This document shows positions 33,722 through 43,207 of a stretch of 64,000 bases of DNA, piece by piece. Source of the DNA: Sphingobium boeckii (GTDB lineage: Bacteria > Pseudomonadota > Alphaproteobacteria > Sphingomonadales > Sphingomonadaceae); the NCBI RefSeq assembly GCF_014199215.1, contig NZ_JACIJC010000004.1, positions 124,001 through 188,000 on the forward strand. The letters run 5' to 3'. The position numbers and the translations under genes are program-made. Position 1 is the stretch's first letter; each line of letters begins with the position of its first letter. The notes under the pieces were generated by a model. That model made no database searches. It was not told the origin of the DNA and saw only the letters and a list, made by a program, of their open reading frames with translations.

Positions 33722-34906
33722 TTACAGGCAGACCCGATTCCGCCCCGAATGCTTGGCCCGGTAAAGCGCCATGTCGGCCTGATGCAGCAGATCTGCCGCG
33801 GTCGACTCGTCGCCGAGTTGCGCCACCCCTGCCGAAAAGGTGACCGTGCCGATCGGCAGTTCAGTGTCCATCGCCACCAGCTTCTTCAGCGCCAGCGTCT
33901 CGCGGATGCCATCCACGATCTCGATCGCCTTCTCAACGGTCTGATCCCTGAACAGGATCACGAATTCCTCGCCCCCATGCCGCGCCACATGGCAGCTTCC
34001 GTTCGCGATGCCCGCCAGGATGCCCGAGATATATTTCAGCACGCGATCGCCCGTGGCATGGCCATGGGTGTCATTGATCACCTTGAAATGATCGATATCG
34101 CAAAAAGCGACGCTGAGCGGCGTGCCACGCGCCCGGCAACGGGCGATGGCCTGCTCGAGATCATCATTGAACGCGCGGCGGTTGGGCAATCCGGTCAGCG
34201 GATCGGTCTCCGCCAGCCGCTCCGCGGTGCGGACGCGCTTTTCCATCTTCGCCAATTGGCCGGAAACGCCGCGCAATTCCTGCTCGGCTTCCGACGCCTT
34301 CTGAATCATCGCCTCGGTCAATTGCATCAGTTGGTCGACGTCCGGCGATCCGCGCGTCTGCCGCGTTTCGCCCAACTCGGTGCGCAACGCCACGCCAAAG
34401 GCCGCGACATCCTCGCGTGACCGTTTGACCACCTTGCTACCATCGGCAATGCCTTCGCGCGCCTGCACCAGCAACCCGGCCAGATCGTTGGCGACGCTGC
34501 TCGCACGATATTCGGACAGCAGCAAAGCGGCCGATTCCTCGGTCAGCCGCCCATCGCGGACAAGAGCTTCGTCCACGGCGATGCTCAAGCTGTTCAGCGG
34601 CGAGACGAAATAGGTCCAGGCGAGATGAAAATGGTCCGGATTGGCATCAAGCCCGTGTTGCTTGAAGAATTGAAAGATTTTGCGGCTGGTGTCATCCAGC
34701 TCGATCGGCGGCGGGATATCCGGGCGCGTTTCCGGTTCGGCCTGGTCCCCACCATCGCCGATCCATCCGAGCAACCGCGCAAACCATCGGGGACGATCCT
34801 CCCCGACATTGCGCTTTTTGCGGTAACGCCGATCCCCATCGGCGTCCAAAATGGGTTCTAGAGAAATGGTCTCGCCCCCATCGAACTGTTTCTGGTCATG
34901 TCTCAT
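33722..34906 (-). CDS. Diguanylate cyclase (GGDEF domain)
   Basis: 394 residues from the ATG at 34906 (MRHDQKQF); an upstream extension to 34954 is less likely. The N-terminal 220 residues are helical without a known sensor domain. The GGDEF domain (about 230-390) starts TDPLTGLPNRRAFNDDLEQA and has the active-site motif GGEEF in HVARHGGEEFVILFRD, so c-di-GMP synthesis is expected. The allosteric RxxD inhibitory site is replaced by NGSC. No membrane segment is visible. Confidence 0.9.
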   Translation of the reverse strand: MRHDQKQFDGGETISLEPILDADGDRRYRKKRNVGEDRPRWFARLLGWIGDGGDQAEPETRPDIPPPIELDDTSRKIFQFFKQHGLDANPDHFHLAWTYFVSPLNSLSIAVDEALVRDGRLTEESAALLLSEYRASSVANDLAGLLVQAREGIADGSKVVKRSREDVAAFGVALRTELGETRQTRGSPDVDQLMQLTEAMIQKASEAEQELRGVSGQLAKMEKRVRTAERLAETDPLTGLPNRRAFNDDLEQAIARCRARGTPLSVAFCDIDHFKVINDTHGHATGDRVLKYISGILAGIANGSCHVARHGGEEFVILFRDQTVEKAIEIVDGIRETLALKKLVAMDTELPIGTVTFSAGVAQLGDESTAADLLHQADMALYRAKHSGRNRVCL

Positions 34907-34984
34907 ACTCGGGTTAACGGATACGGTAGCGTAACTTAACCATAATGACCGCAAATTCGATCGATTTTGAAGGGAGCAGGCAGA

Positions 34985-36823
34985 TTATTGCTGCCGCGCC
35001 ACGATATGTGCGTCGATCACCTGCTCCAGCAACGTCAACGGCACCGCACCGCCCTTCACCACGGCGTCGTCGAACAACCTCAGATCATAGCGGCTGCCGA
35101 GGGCCTTGATCGTCTTGTCGCGCAGCCGATTGATCTCGATATGGCCGGCCTTATAGCCACACGCCTGCCCCGGCCACGCGCAATAGCGGTCCACCTCGCC
35201 CTGCACTTCCTCGATCGTCGAGCCATTGGTCTGCGCAAACCAGGTAATGGCCTGTTGCCGTGTCCAGCGCTTGGCGTGGATCCCCGTATCCACCACCAGA
35301 CGACAGGCCCGGAAGGACATGGACTGCAGATAGCCCAGCCGGCCGAGCGGATCGCCGCCATAGGCGCCCAGTTCGTCGGCCAATTGCTCGGCGTAGAGTG
35401 CCCAGCCTTCCGAATAGGCGTTAAAGGCCAGCAAGGAGCGGATCAGGGGCAGTTTATAGCTATATTCGCCCTGCCAGATATGGCCTGGGATGCCCTCGTG
35501 ATAGGTGAGCGTGGGCAGCGCATATTTGGGCCAGATCGATGTATCGCGCAGATTGATATAATAATTGCCGGGCACTGAACCATCGATGCTGCCCGAAGCC
35601 GCATAACCGCCGGGCGCGCCGGCTTCGATCTCCGGCGGCACGCGCTTCACGATCAGATTGCCCGGCACCAGCGTGGCGAAGGCGAGCGGCAGTCGGGTGC
35701 GGATATCGGCGACGCGTCCGTTCACATAATCCAGGATCTGCGCGCGGCCCGCATCGGTATTGGGATACAGATTCCGCGGATCCTCGCCCAGTGCGGTCAT
35801 CCTTTCCCCCACACTGCCCTGCGTCATGCCATGCGCGCGCAACAGCCCGTCCATCTGCGACGCCAGCATCTTCACCTGCTCCATGCCGAGCTGATGGACC
35901 TCATCGGGCGTCATCCGCGACGTGGTCGCCGCGCGCAGCGCCCAGGCATAATAGGCTTCGCCTTCGGGCAATTTCCATACGCCCGCGTCGGCAGTCGCGC
36001 GAGTGCGTTGCCGCGTCAGTTCCGCAATCTGGCGATCGAGCGCGGGCGCGATCCTGTCGCCTGCGATCCGCGACGCCCGTGCGGCATAATCGCCGCGCAA
36101 TGCCCCGCTCCGTTTCGCAAGCGACTGGACCACGGTCCAGTCGGCGATCGGCTGCGCACGGGCACCGGTCATCTGCTTCAGTGTCTTGTCCAGCAGGAAG
36201 GATGGCGCGATCACGCCGATCCCGGCATCATGCTTCAGACGATCGGTTTCCCCGTCCAGCGCGTCCGCATAAGCCTCCAGCCGCGCGAGATAGGCGTCCG
36301 CATCGGATGCGCTGGCGATCGCATGGCTGCTATCCAGAAAATCGGGCACCTCGATAAAGGCACCGGTATTCTGCGCCACGACATATGGCGCGTTGCGATA
36401 GGACCATTGCTGGCTCAAAGTCACCACATCGCCGAACGGGAAGGCGAAGCCCTCCGCCGCGAGTTCATGCGCGGTTTGCACCACGCCCACGTCGAGCCGC
36501 GCGGCAGGGCTCAGGCTTTGCAGATCGATCGCCTTCAATTGCGCCAGTCGCTTCGCGGCGGCATCGGCATGACGCCGCGCGCCCTTGGCCGACCGATCGG
36601 TCAGCCGCGATTTGAGCGCCGCCCTCTTGCCCTTGTCGAGCCCGAGCGCGCCGGCATTTTCCGGATATTCGGCCAGCAATTCTTCGGCCATCCGCGCCAG
36701 CATCTGCTCTGCTGCAGCGTCGCCCTTCACGGGTCTGGCGGCCGATGCACTGCCTGGCAGTATCTGCGCCGCGGCCAGCGCGCCGGTCGCGCCCAGAAAC
36801 TGCCGACGATCAAGCTGTGACAT
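34985..36823 (-). CDS. DUF885 family hydrolase with Tat-like signal
   Basis: 612 residues from the ATG at 36823. The N-terminus has a twin-arginine-like signal (DRRQFLGATGALAAAQILPG). The long DUF885 domain includes the characteristic YHEGIPGHIWQGEYSY motif, a probable metal-binding HExxxxH site, and LIRSLLAFNAYSEGWALYAE. Such proteins are putative exported metallopeptidases. It is divergent from the oxidoreductase gene; no link to flagella or B12 is apparent. Confidence 0.85.
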   Translation of the reverse strand: MSQLDRRQFLGATGALAAAQILPGSASAARPVKGDAAAEQMLARMAEELLAEYPENAGALGLDKGKRAALKSRLTDRSAKGARRHADAAAKRLAQLKAIDLQSLSPAARLDVGVVQTAHELAAEGFAFPFGDVVTLSQQWSYRNAPYVVAQNTGAFIEVPDFLDSSHAIASASDADAYLARLEAYADALDGETDRLKHDAGIGVIAPSFLLDKTLKQMTGARAQPIADWTVVQSLAKRSGALRGDYAARASRIAGDRIAPALDRQIAELTRQRTRATADAGVWKLPEGEAYYAWALRAATTSRMTPDEVHQLGMEQVKMLASQMDGLLRAHGMTQGSVGERMTALGEDPRNLYPNTDAGRAQILDYVNGRVADIRTRLPLAFATLVPGNLIVKRVPPEIEAGAPGGYAASGSIDGSVPGNYYINLRDTSIWPKYALPTLTYHEGIPGHIWQGEYSYKLPLIRSLLAFNAYSEGWALYAEQLADELGAYGGDPLGRLGYLQSMSFRACRLVVDTGIHAKRWTRQQAITWFAQTNGSTIEEVQGEVDRYCAWPGQACGYKAGHIEINRLRDKTIKALGSRYDLRLFDDAVVKGGAVPLTLLEQVIDAHIVARQQ

Positions 36824-36945
36824 ATCCGCGCTCCATGCCTTGATGATCGCAAACCTTCCCATAGTCCCGCAGGCCACGCAATGAATGCGCGCGCGGTATT
36901 TCACACGGCTGCGTAACCATATCGCGCTTCGGCGGTTGAGCAGGG

Positions 36946-38169
36946 ATGGAACTCACCGAACATCACGATCTGCGCGGCGGCGTCCCGGCCTGGCGCGACA
37001 GCGACTGGACACCGCCGCCCGCCGATCCCCTGCCCGAGGGTCCTTGCGATATCGCCATCATCGGATCGGGCATCATGGGATCGATCCTTGCTGAAAGGCT
37101 GAGCGCGGACGGGCATTCAATCGTGTTGCTCGATCGACGCCCTTCCGGCCATGGCAGCACGGCTGCGTCCACCGCCGAACTGATGTGGGCGATGGATGTG
37201 CCATTGTCGCATCTGTCGGAAAAGATCGGCGAGGCCGGGGCCGCGAGACGATGGCGATGCGTCTATCAGGCCGTGCGCGGACTGGCGGCGCGGATCGAAG
37301 ATCTGGGCGTTGACTGTGACCGGGGGGACAGGCCGACAGTCTATCTGGCGGGCGATGTGCTGGATGAAACGGGATTGCAGCATGAAGCCGCATTCCACGC
37401 GCGCCATGATCTTCCGACGCGCTATCTCGATGCGGATGCGGTGGCCGCCCGCTTCGGCATTGCACCCAGGGCGGCGCTCGTATCCGAGGGCGGTTTCGTC
37501 GTCGATCCCGTCAAGCTGGCGCACGGCCTGCTCGAGATTGCGCGCCAGCGCGGCGCAAAGCTCTGCTATCCATGCAATGTAACGTCCGTTCTGACGAGAG
37601 ACGGCACCGTCCTCACGCTGGAGGATGGCAGAGAATTGAACGCAAAGCGTGTGATTTTCGCCAGCGGCTATGAGCGCGCACGCGTGTTCCTGCCACCACA
37701 GTTCAGTCTGCTCTCCAGCTTCGTGATGGCCACCCCGCCGGGCGTTGCGCCGCTCTGGCGCGAGGATGCCATGATCTGGGAGGCCTCCGATCCCTATCTC
37801 TATGTGCGCACCACCAGCGATGGCCGGATCATCGCCGGCGGGGAAGATGAGGATTTCTGGGATCCGCTGCGCCGGGATGCGCTGATCGAACAGAAAGCCG
37901 GCACCATCAAGGCCAAGGTGGAAGCGATGCTCGGCTGCGGGCCGCTTTCGATCGACCGTCAATGGGCCGCCACATTCGGCAGTTCGCCCGATGGCCTGCC
38001 TGCGATCGGTCCTGCCGCGCATATGGATGAGATATGGATTGCCGCAGGCTTTGGCGGCAATGGCATCGCCTTTGCCGCGCTGGCGGCTGATCTGCTCGCG
38101 GCCCAATTCAGCGGCAAGCCGGATCCGGATCTGGCGCTGTTCGATCCCTATCGCTTCGGGGATGAGTGA
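36946..38169 (+). CDS. FAD-dependent oxidoreductase (DAO family)
   Basis: 407 residues. The N-terminal dinucleotide-binding motif is DIAIIGSGIMGSILAERLSA followed by IVLLDRRPSGHGSTAASTAE, typical of D-amino-acid oxidase/glycine oxidase-like enzymes. The C-terminal FAD contact is IWIAAGFGGNGIAFAALAAD. The substrate is not evident. A hairpin at 38217-38238 follows, just before riboswitch 1. Confidence 0.88.
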   Translation: MELTEHHDLRGGVPAWRDSDWTPPPADPLPEGPCDIAIIGSGIMGSILAERLSADGHSIVLLDRRPSGHGSTAASTAELMWAMDVPLSHLSEKIGEAGAARRWRCVYQAVRGLAARIEDLGVDCDRGDRPTVYLAGDVLDETGLQHEAAFHARHDLPTRYLDADAVAARFGIAPRAALVSEGGFVVDPVKLAHGLLEIARQRGAKLCYPCNVTSVLTRDGTVLTLEDGRELNAKRVIFASGYERARVFLPPQFSLLSSFVMATPPGVAPLWREDAMIWEASDPYLYVRTTSDGRIIAGGEDEDFWDPLRRDALIEQKAGTIKAKVEAMLGCGPLSIDRQWAATFGSSPDGLPAIGPAAHMDEIWIAAGFGGNGIAFAALAADLLAAQFSGKPDPDLALFDPYRFGDE

Positions 38170-38216
38170 CAGATGATGGATTGGCAATCCCGCCGACTTA
38201 TCCTATGGCCCCGCCC

Positions 38217-38238
38217 GAAGACCTGATTTCAGGTCTTC
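38217..38238 (+). terminator. Hairpin between oxidoreductase and riboswitch
   Basis: A perfect 9-bp stem GAAGACCTG/CAGGTCTTC with loop ATTT, 48 nt after the oxidoreductase stop. No U-tract follows, so termination strength is uncertain. Confidence 0.5.
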
Positions 38239-38244
38239 AAAGAT

Positions 38245-38456
38245 CGCGCCGGTTCCCTGCAAGGGGATTAAAATGGGAATGCGGTGCGGATGATCCGTCA
38301 TCCAATGCCGCGGCTGTCCCTGCAACTGTAAGCGGCGAGCGCGATGCACATCGCTCCTCTTCATGGAGGGGCAGCCACTGGGCCGGACGCTAAATCGTGC
38401 GGGGCCTGGGAAGGCGTGCATCGAGCCTTGACCCGCGAGCCAGGAGACCTGCCAGC
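38245..38456 (+). ncRNA. Adenosylcobalamin riboswitch 1
   Basis: Class hallmarks in order: GGTTCCCTGCAAGGGGATTA with AAATGGGAA, then GCTGTCCCTGCAACTGTAAG CGGCGAGC, and the B12 box GCCAGGAGACCTGCC (38439-38453). It precedes btuB1 and the eight-gene uptake/cobalt operon, which it should repress when AdoCbl is plentiful. Confidence 0.95.
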
Positions 38457-38511
38457 GCACCGGTCGCTCTTGCCTTGATCCAGGGAATGGTCACGGCACG
38501 GTACTCCGTCT

Positions 38512-38610
38512 GAGCGACGTCTATGCGGCGAGGGCCGCATCGGTTCGCGTGACGGGGGCTCCGGCGCCCGCCCGGTGCGCGTGCTGACCGTTTGCGCGGA
38601 CGCCCTCGCC
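38512..38610 (+). promoter_or_regulatory. Leader downstream of riboswitch 1, likely expression platform
   Basis: Starts with GAGCGACG, also found after riboswitch 2. A perfect long-range pair GGCGAGGGC (38527-38535) and GCCCTCGCC (38602-38610) closes a GC-rich structure that ends 34 nt before the btuB1 start. Mechanism (translation or termination) cannot be told. Confidence 0.5.
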
Positions 38611-38644
38611 TTCATTTCGCTCATGGCGCCTGGGGGTACGAAAA

Positions 38645-40555
38645 TTGTCTAAATCCATTGTTTCCGCGCTGGCGCTGTCCGCCGCATTGTCCAGTCATGC
38701 GCCTGCCTTCGCGCAGGATGCACCCGGTGACGATCAGAAGATCACCGATACGATCGTTGTGACCGGCACGCGCGCCGATGGCGGCGTATCGACCGCCACA
38801 TTCGGATCGTCGATCACTGTCCTGCGCGCGGAGGATCTTCGCGACCGGCAAACGCAGCAGGTGTCCGATATCCTGCGCGATGTGCCCGGCATCGCGGTCA
38901 GCCGCACCGGCCCGGTCGGCGGGCTTACCCAGGTGCGCATTCGCGGTGCCGAGGGCAACCATACGCTGGTGATGATCGACGGCATCGAAGCATCGGACGC
39001 CACCTATGGCGAATATGATTTCGCCACGCTCTTTGCCGATGACGGCGCACGCGTCGAGGTGCTGCGCGGGGAACAGAGCGCGCTTTATGGCTCCGATGCG
39101 ATCGGCGGCGTGATCAATTATATCACCGCCAGCGGCCGTGATCTGCCCGGTTTCAGCGCCCGTCTGGAAGGGGGGGCGTTCGATACCGTGCAGGGCGGCG
39201 TCCGTGGTGCCGGCATCGTCGGCGATCTCGATTACGCGCTCACCGGCTCCTATTCGGGCATTGGCGGCTATGTCATCGCCCCGGGCGGCTCGCGCAAGAT
39301 CGGCTCCAAGATCGGAACGCTGGGCGGCAAATTCGGCTATCAGATCGGCAGCGTCGCATTGCGCGCCGTGGCCCGTTACAATCACACCGATGCCGAACTG
39401 AACAATCAGGATTATTTCGTTACGGGCAATGCCACGGACGAAGGCGGCTCCTACAAGAATGATGCTTTCTACGGCCTTGTCGGCGCGCGCATCGGGAATG
39501 CCGACGATCGCTGGGTCAATGATTTCAGCGCGCAGATGCAGGATAGCAAGCGCACCTATTTCGATCAGGATCGCGCGGTGGAAAGCGGCAGCGCGGGGCA
39601 GCGCCAGAAAGCGAGTTGGGTGTCCACGCTTCGCCTCGGCTCCGGCCCGATCAGCCACAGCCTCACCGGTGCGGTGGATTATGAGCGCGAGGAATTTCAT
39701 AACCGCGGTGCGATCTCGGCCGCCAATCCCAAGCGCAGCACCACCAATTGGGGCTTTGTCGGCCAATATGATCTGAAGTTGGACGACCGCGCCGGCATCG
39801 GTCTGGCCATTCGGCACAATGAGAACAGCCGTTTCCGCAATGACACCACATGGCGCGCGCAGGCCAGCTACCGCTTCAATTTCGGTACACGGCTTCATGC
39901 GGCAACAGGCACCGGCGTCAAGGCGCCCACATTCTCCGAACTGTTCGGCTATTCGCCGACCAGCGGTTTCGTGGGCAATCCCAATCTGAAACCGGAAAAA
40001 TCGACCGGCTGGGAAGTGGGCGTCGAACAATCGTTCCTCGACGGCGATGCACGGATCGACGCCACCTATTTCGAGGCCGATCTGAAGGACAAGATCGTCT
40101 CGACCTTCTCCCCCGTTTACACCGCGATCAACGCGCCCGGAAAATCGCCGCACAAGGGCGTGGAGGTTTCTGCCGACGCCAATCTGCCGGCGGGTTTCCG
40201 GTTCAACGCATCCTATACCTATCTCGATGCCGAAAATGAGGCCGGGATCGTTCTGATCCGCCGCGCCAAGCATATCGGCAGCGCCAATCTTGCATGGCGC
40301 AGCAGTGATGACCGCTTTGGTGCCACTGTGACGGTGCGCCACAATGGCAAACAGCTCGACACCAATTTCGCGACCTATGTCACCGCGCCGCTTGACGCGT
40401 TCACGCTGGTCAACCTCGGTGCCGCATTCGAAGTGAGCGATGGGATTTCCATCTATGGCCGCGTCGAAAATCTGTTCAAGGAGCGCTATGTCGAGAATGT
40501 CGGCTTCCTGACCGCTGGCCGTGCGGCTTATGGCGGGGTTCGCATCCGCCTGTGA
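38645..40555 (+). CDS. btuB: BtuB1, TonB-dependent cobalamin receptor
   Basis: 636 residues from a TTG preceded by GGGGG. A signal peptide (ALALSAALSSHAPAFA) leads to a TonB box-like TDTIVVTGTR, the plug domain (DILRDVPGIAVSRTGPVGGL, TQVRIRGAEGNHTLVMIDGI) and a beta-barrel ending GGVRIRL. It carries B12 or precursors across the outer membrane. It is the first gene after riboswitch 1 and overlaps btuF1. A second copy of this type is at 52754-54697. Confidence 0.92.
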   Translation: MSKSIVSALALSAALSSHAPAFAQDAPGDDQKITDTIVVTGTRADGGVSTATFGSSITVLRAEDLRDRQTQQVSDILRDVPGIAVSRTGPVGGLTQVRIRGAEGNHTLVMIDGIEASDATYGEYDFATLFADDGARVEVLRGEQSALYGSDAIGGVINYITASGRDLPGFSARLEGGAFDTVQGGVRGAGIVGDLDYALTGSYSGIGGYVIAPGGSRKIGSKIGTLGGKFGYQIGSVALRAVARYNHTDAELNNQDYFVTGNATDEGGSYKNDAFYGLVGARIGNADDRWVNDFSAQMQDSKRTYFDQDRAVESGSAGQRQKASWVSTLRLGSGPISHSLTGAVDYEREEFHNRGAISAANPKRSTTNWGFVGQYDLKLDDRAGIGLAIRHNENSRFRNDTTWRAQASYRFNFGTRLHAATGTGVKAPTFSELFGYSPTSGFVGNPNLKPEKSTGWEVGVEQSFLDGDARIDATYFEADLKDKIVSTFSPVYTAINAPGKSPHKGVEVSADANLPAGFRFNASYTYLDAENEAGIVLIRRAKHIGSANLAWRSSDDRFGATVTVRHNGKQLDTNFATYVTAPLDAFTLVNLGAAFEVSDGISIYGRVENLFKERYVENVGFLTAGRAAYGGVRIRL

Positions 40556-41460
40556 TGAAAGCCTCCGGCGTCCTCATAGCGATGCTGGCCGCCGCGCTGC
40601 CGATTTCGATCGGCAGCGCGGCGCGGTTTCCCGGCATTCCGGCGCCCACCGCGAAACCGCTGCGCGTCATGTCGATGAACCAGTGCACCGATCAGCTTGT
40701 GCTGGCCTTGCTCCCGCCGGAACGGATCGCATCGGTCACATGGCTGGCGCGCGATGCGGAGGGGTCGCTGATGGCGGCAGAAGCCATGCGTGTGGGCGTC
40801 AATCACGGCCTGGCCGAAGACGTGCTGAGGCAAAAACCCGATCTGGTGGTCGCGGGGGATTTCTCGACGCCCGCCACGCGCGGGCTGCTCAAGCGCATGG
40901 GTTATCCGATCATCGAGGTGCCGCATGCGAGCAGCTTTGAGGATATCCGCAAGATCACCCGGCAGGTGGCCCAGGCCGTTGGCGAGAAAGCACGCGGCGA
41001 GATGCTGCTGGCGCGGATGGACCGGCAATTGGCGGCGCTGGCCGATCATCCTCGTCCGCTGCTCCGCGTGGCCGCATGGGATGGCGCGGGGTTCAATGCG
41101 TCCAAGGGATCGCTTTACAACGCCGTGCTCGAAGCGGCGAGGGCGGTGAACGTGGCGAACACGCCGCCGGCCTCCGGCTATGGCGCGCCCGATGCCGAAG
41201 TTCTGCTCGCCGCCGCACCGGCCTTGCTGGTGCAGGGGCAGCGCGTTTTTCGCCGGCCGGGGCTGCGCGATAATCTGTCCCGGCATTGGCTGGTCCGGCG
41301 CTATTGGGATGGCGATCGCACACTGACGATCCGCCAGGCCTATTATGTCTGCGGCACGCCCTTTGTCGCCGATGCCGCGCTCCAATTGCAGAAGGAACTA
41401 AGACAGGCGGCCGCTGCTGTGCGCACCCCCCTGCCCTTCACCAAGGGCGTTCTGCAATGA
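40555..41460 (+). CDS. btuF: BtuF1-like cobalamin-binding periplasmic protein
   Basis: 301 residues; the ATG at 40555 overlaps the btuB1 stop (TGATG). A signal peptide is followed by the type III substrate-binding fold (LRVMSMNQCTDQLVLALLPP, RQKPDLVVAGDFSTPATRGL). It should deliver B12 to BtuC1D1, whose genes follow with 4-nt overlaps. Substrate assignment comes from the riboswitch and neighbours. Confidence 0.85.
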   Translation: MKASGVLIAMLAAALPISIGSAARFPGIPAPTAKPLRVMSMNQCTDQLVLALLPPERIASVTWLARDAEGSLMAAEAMRVGVNHGLAEDVLRQKPDLVVAGDFSTPATRGLLKRMGYPIIEVPHASSFEDIRKITRQVAQAVGEKARGEMLLARMDRQLAALADHPRPLLRVAAWDGAGFNASKGSLYNAVLEAARAVNVANTPPASGYGAPDAEVLLAAAPALLVQGQRVFRRPGLRDNLSRHWLVRRYWDGDRTLTIRQAYYVCGTPFVADAALQLQKELRQAAAAVRTPLPFTKGVLQ

Positions 41461-42443
41461 GCCGCTGGTTTATCCCCGCGCTGATCGTGGCACTTGTCAT
41501 AATCTCCGCATTGTCGCTGCTGGCGGGGACGGTGTGGCTTACCCCCAACGAAATCCTGTTCGCGCTTTCCGGCACGCAAACCGATCTCGCCAGCCTGATC
41601 GTTACCGAGATTCGCCTCCCCCGCCTGATCCTCGCGATCCTCATCGGCGGCATCCTTGGTCTCTCCGGTGCCACGTTGCAGGGACTGTTGCGCAATCCTC
41701 TGGCCGAGCCCGGCCTGCTCGGGGTCTCTGCCGGCGCATCGCTGGGCGCGGTGATCGCCATCTATTACGGTTTCGCCGCGGCCTTCACGCTGGCCACACC
41801 GCTGTTCGGGCTGGCGGGCGGCTTCATCACCGCAGGTCTGGCGCTGCTGCTTTCGCGTAGCGGCGGCACGCTGGCGCTGATCCTCGCCGGATCGGCAGTG
41901 TCCGCTATCGCGGCGGCTGGCGTCAGTCTGGCGCTCAATCTCGCGCCCAATCCTTATGCCGCTTATGAGATCATGACCTGGCTGATGGGATCGCTGACCG
42001 ACCGGAGCTGGGATCATGTCCATTTGGCTGCACCGTTCATCCTCGCCGGCGGCGCGCTGCTGCTGTTCACCGGCCGCGCGCTCGATGCGCTGGCGCTGGG
42101 CGAGGCGCAGGCGGAAAGCCTCGGCGTGCATGTCGGCCGCACCCGCCTGCTCGCCTTGTTTGGCACCGCGCTGGGCGTGGGGGCGGCAACCGCGGTATCC
42201 GGAGCAATCGGCTTTGTCGGTCTCGTCGCGCCGCATGTCGTGCGGCCTTTGGTGGGTCACCGCCCCGGCAAGACGCTTTTGCCCGCGGCGCTGGCGGGCG
42301 CGATCCTGATGGTGATGGCCGACATCGCCACACGCGTGATCCGCTTCGATGGCCCGGCGATCAATCTCGGCGTGTTCGTCAGCATCATTGGCGCGCCGTT
42401 CTTCCTCTGGCTTGTCCTGCATGTGCGGAGCCGCGCGCCATGA
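41457..42443 (+). CDS. btuC: BtuC1, cobalamin ABC transporter permease
   Basis: 328 residues from the ATG at 41457, which overlaps the btuF1 stop; a longer frame exists upstream but lies in btuF1. FecCD-family features: IRLPRLILAILIGGILGLSG, LQGLLRNPLAEPGLLGVSAG, and VSGAIGFVGLVAPHVVRPLV, with about nine to ten membrane helices. Confidence 0.93.
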   Translation: MSRWFIPALIVALVIISALSLLAGTVWLTPNEILFALSGTQTDLASLIVTEIRLPRLILAILIGGILGLSGATLQGLLRNPLAEPGLLGVSAGASLGAVIAIYYGFAAAFTLATPLFGLAGGFITAGLALLLSRSGGTLALILAGSAVSAIAAAGVSLALNLAPNPYAAYEIMTWLMGSLTDRSWDHVHLAAPFILAGGALLLFTGRALDALALGEAQAESLGVHVGRTRLLALFGTALGVGAATAVSGAIGFVGLVAPHVVRPLVGHRPGKTLLPAALAGAILMVMADIATRVIRFDGPAINLGVFVSIIGAPFFLWLVLHVRSRAP

Positions 42444-43207
42444 GCGCGCTGACGCTTCAAGGCGTTACCGCAATGCGTGGCAAACGCATGGTCTTACATG
42501 GGCTGGATATCATCTTCGTGACGGGGCGACTGACTGCGGTAATCGGACCCAATGGCGCGGGAAAGAGCACCTTGCTGGAAGCCGCCGCGGGTCTGCTCAC
42601 GCCCATAGCGGGATCGATCATGCTGGGGGACAAATCCCTCCCGGTCATCGGCCGCCGTGCTCTGGCCGAGCGGCGCGCCTATCTGCCCCAGCGCGCGGGC
42701 GTGGAGTGGCCCATCAGCGTGGAACGTGTCGTGGCGCTTGGCCTCACCCCGGCCCTTCCGGCCTTTGGCGATCTGCCGGCCGCGTTGCTGCCGCGGATCG
42801 ATCGCGCGCTGGCGGATTGCGACCTGACACATTTGCGCGATCGTCCTGCCACCAGCCTGTCCGGCGGCGAACTGGCGCGCGCGATGCTGGCGCGTGCGAT
42901 CGTCGGCGATCCCGAATTGCTGATCGTGGACGAACCGACATCGGGCCTTGATCCGCGCCACGCGATCGACGCCGCCCGGCGTCTGCGCGCACGCGCCGAT
43001 GCGGGTCGCACCGTGATCATGGCGATCCACGATCTTGATCTCGCCTTGCGCTTTGCCGACGATGTGGTGGCGGTGCGCGACGGTCGATTGCTCGCCGCCG
43101 GCCCCGTGGCCGCAGTGATGACCGAAGCCATTCTGGCGGACCTTTACGATGTCCGCGTCCGCATCAGCCGCGACGCAGACGGTGCGGCCATTCGTTTTCT
43201 CGATTGA
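42440..43207 (+). CDS. btuD: BtuD1, cobalamin ABC transporter ATPase
   Basis: 255 residues. Walker A GPNGAGKST, signature TSLSGGELARAMLARAI and Walker B LLIVDEPTSGLD are all present, then the H-loop IMAIHDLDLAL. It energises BtuC1. Overlaps both neighbours. Confidence 0.93.
   Translation: MSALTLQGVTAMRGKRMVLHGLDIIFVTGRLTAVIGPNGAGKSTLLEAAAGLLTPIAGSIMLGDKSLPVIGRRALAERRAYLPQRAGVEWPISVERVVALGLTPALPAFGDLPAALLPRIDRALADCDLTHLRDRPATSLSGGELARAMLARAIVGDPELLIVDEPTSGLDPRHAIDAARRLRARADAGRTVIMAIHDLDLALRFADDVVAVRDGRLLAAGPVAAVMTEAILADLYDVRVRISRDADGAAIRFLD

Noticed and set aside
34914-34939. Sigma-28-like TTAA-N14-TCCGTTAA before the GGDEF gene
   Set aside because: Spacing and -10 box are off, and the start would fall on the ATG itself, leaving no leader.
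38621-40342. 573-codon open frame on the minus strand
   Set aside because: Lies wholly antisense to btuB1, which has clear family motifs; long opposite frames are expected at this GC content.
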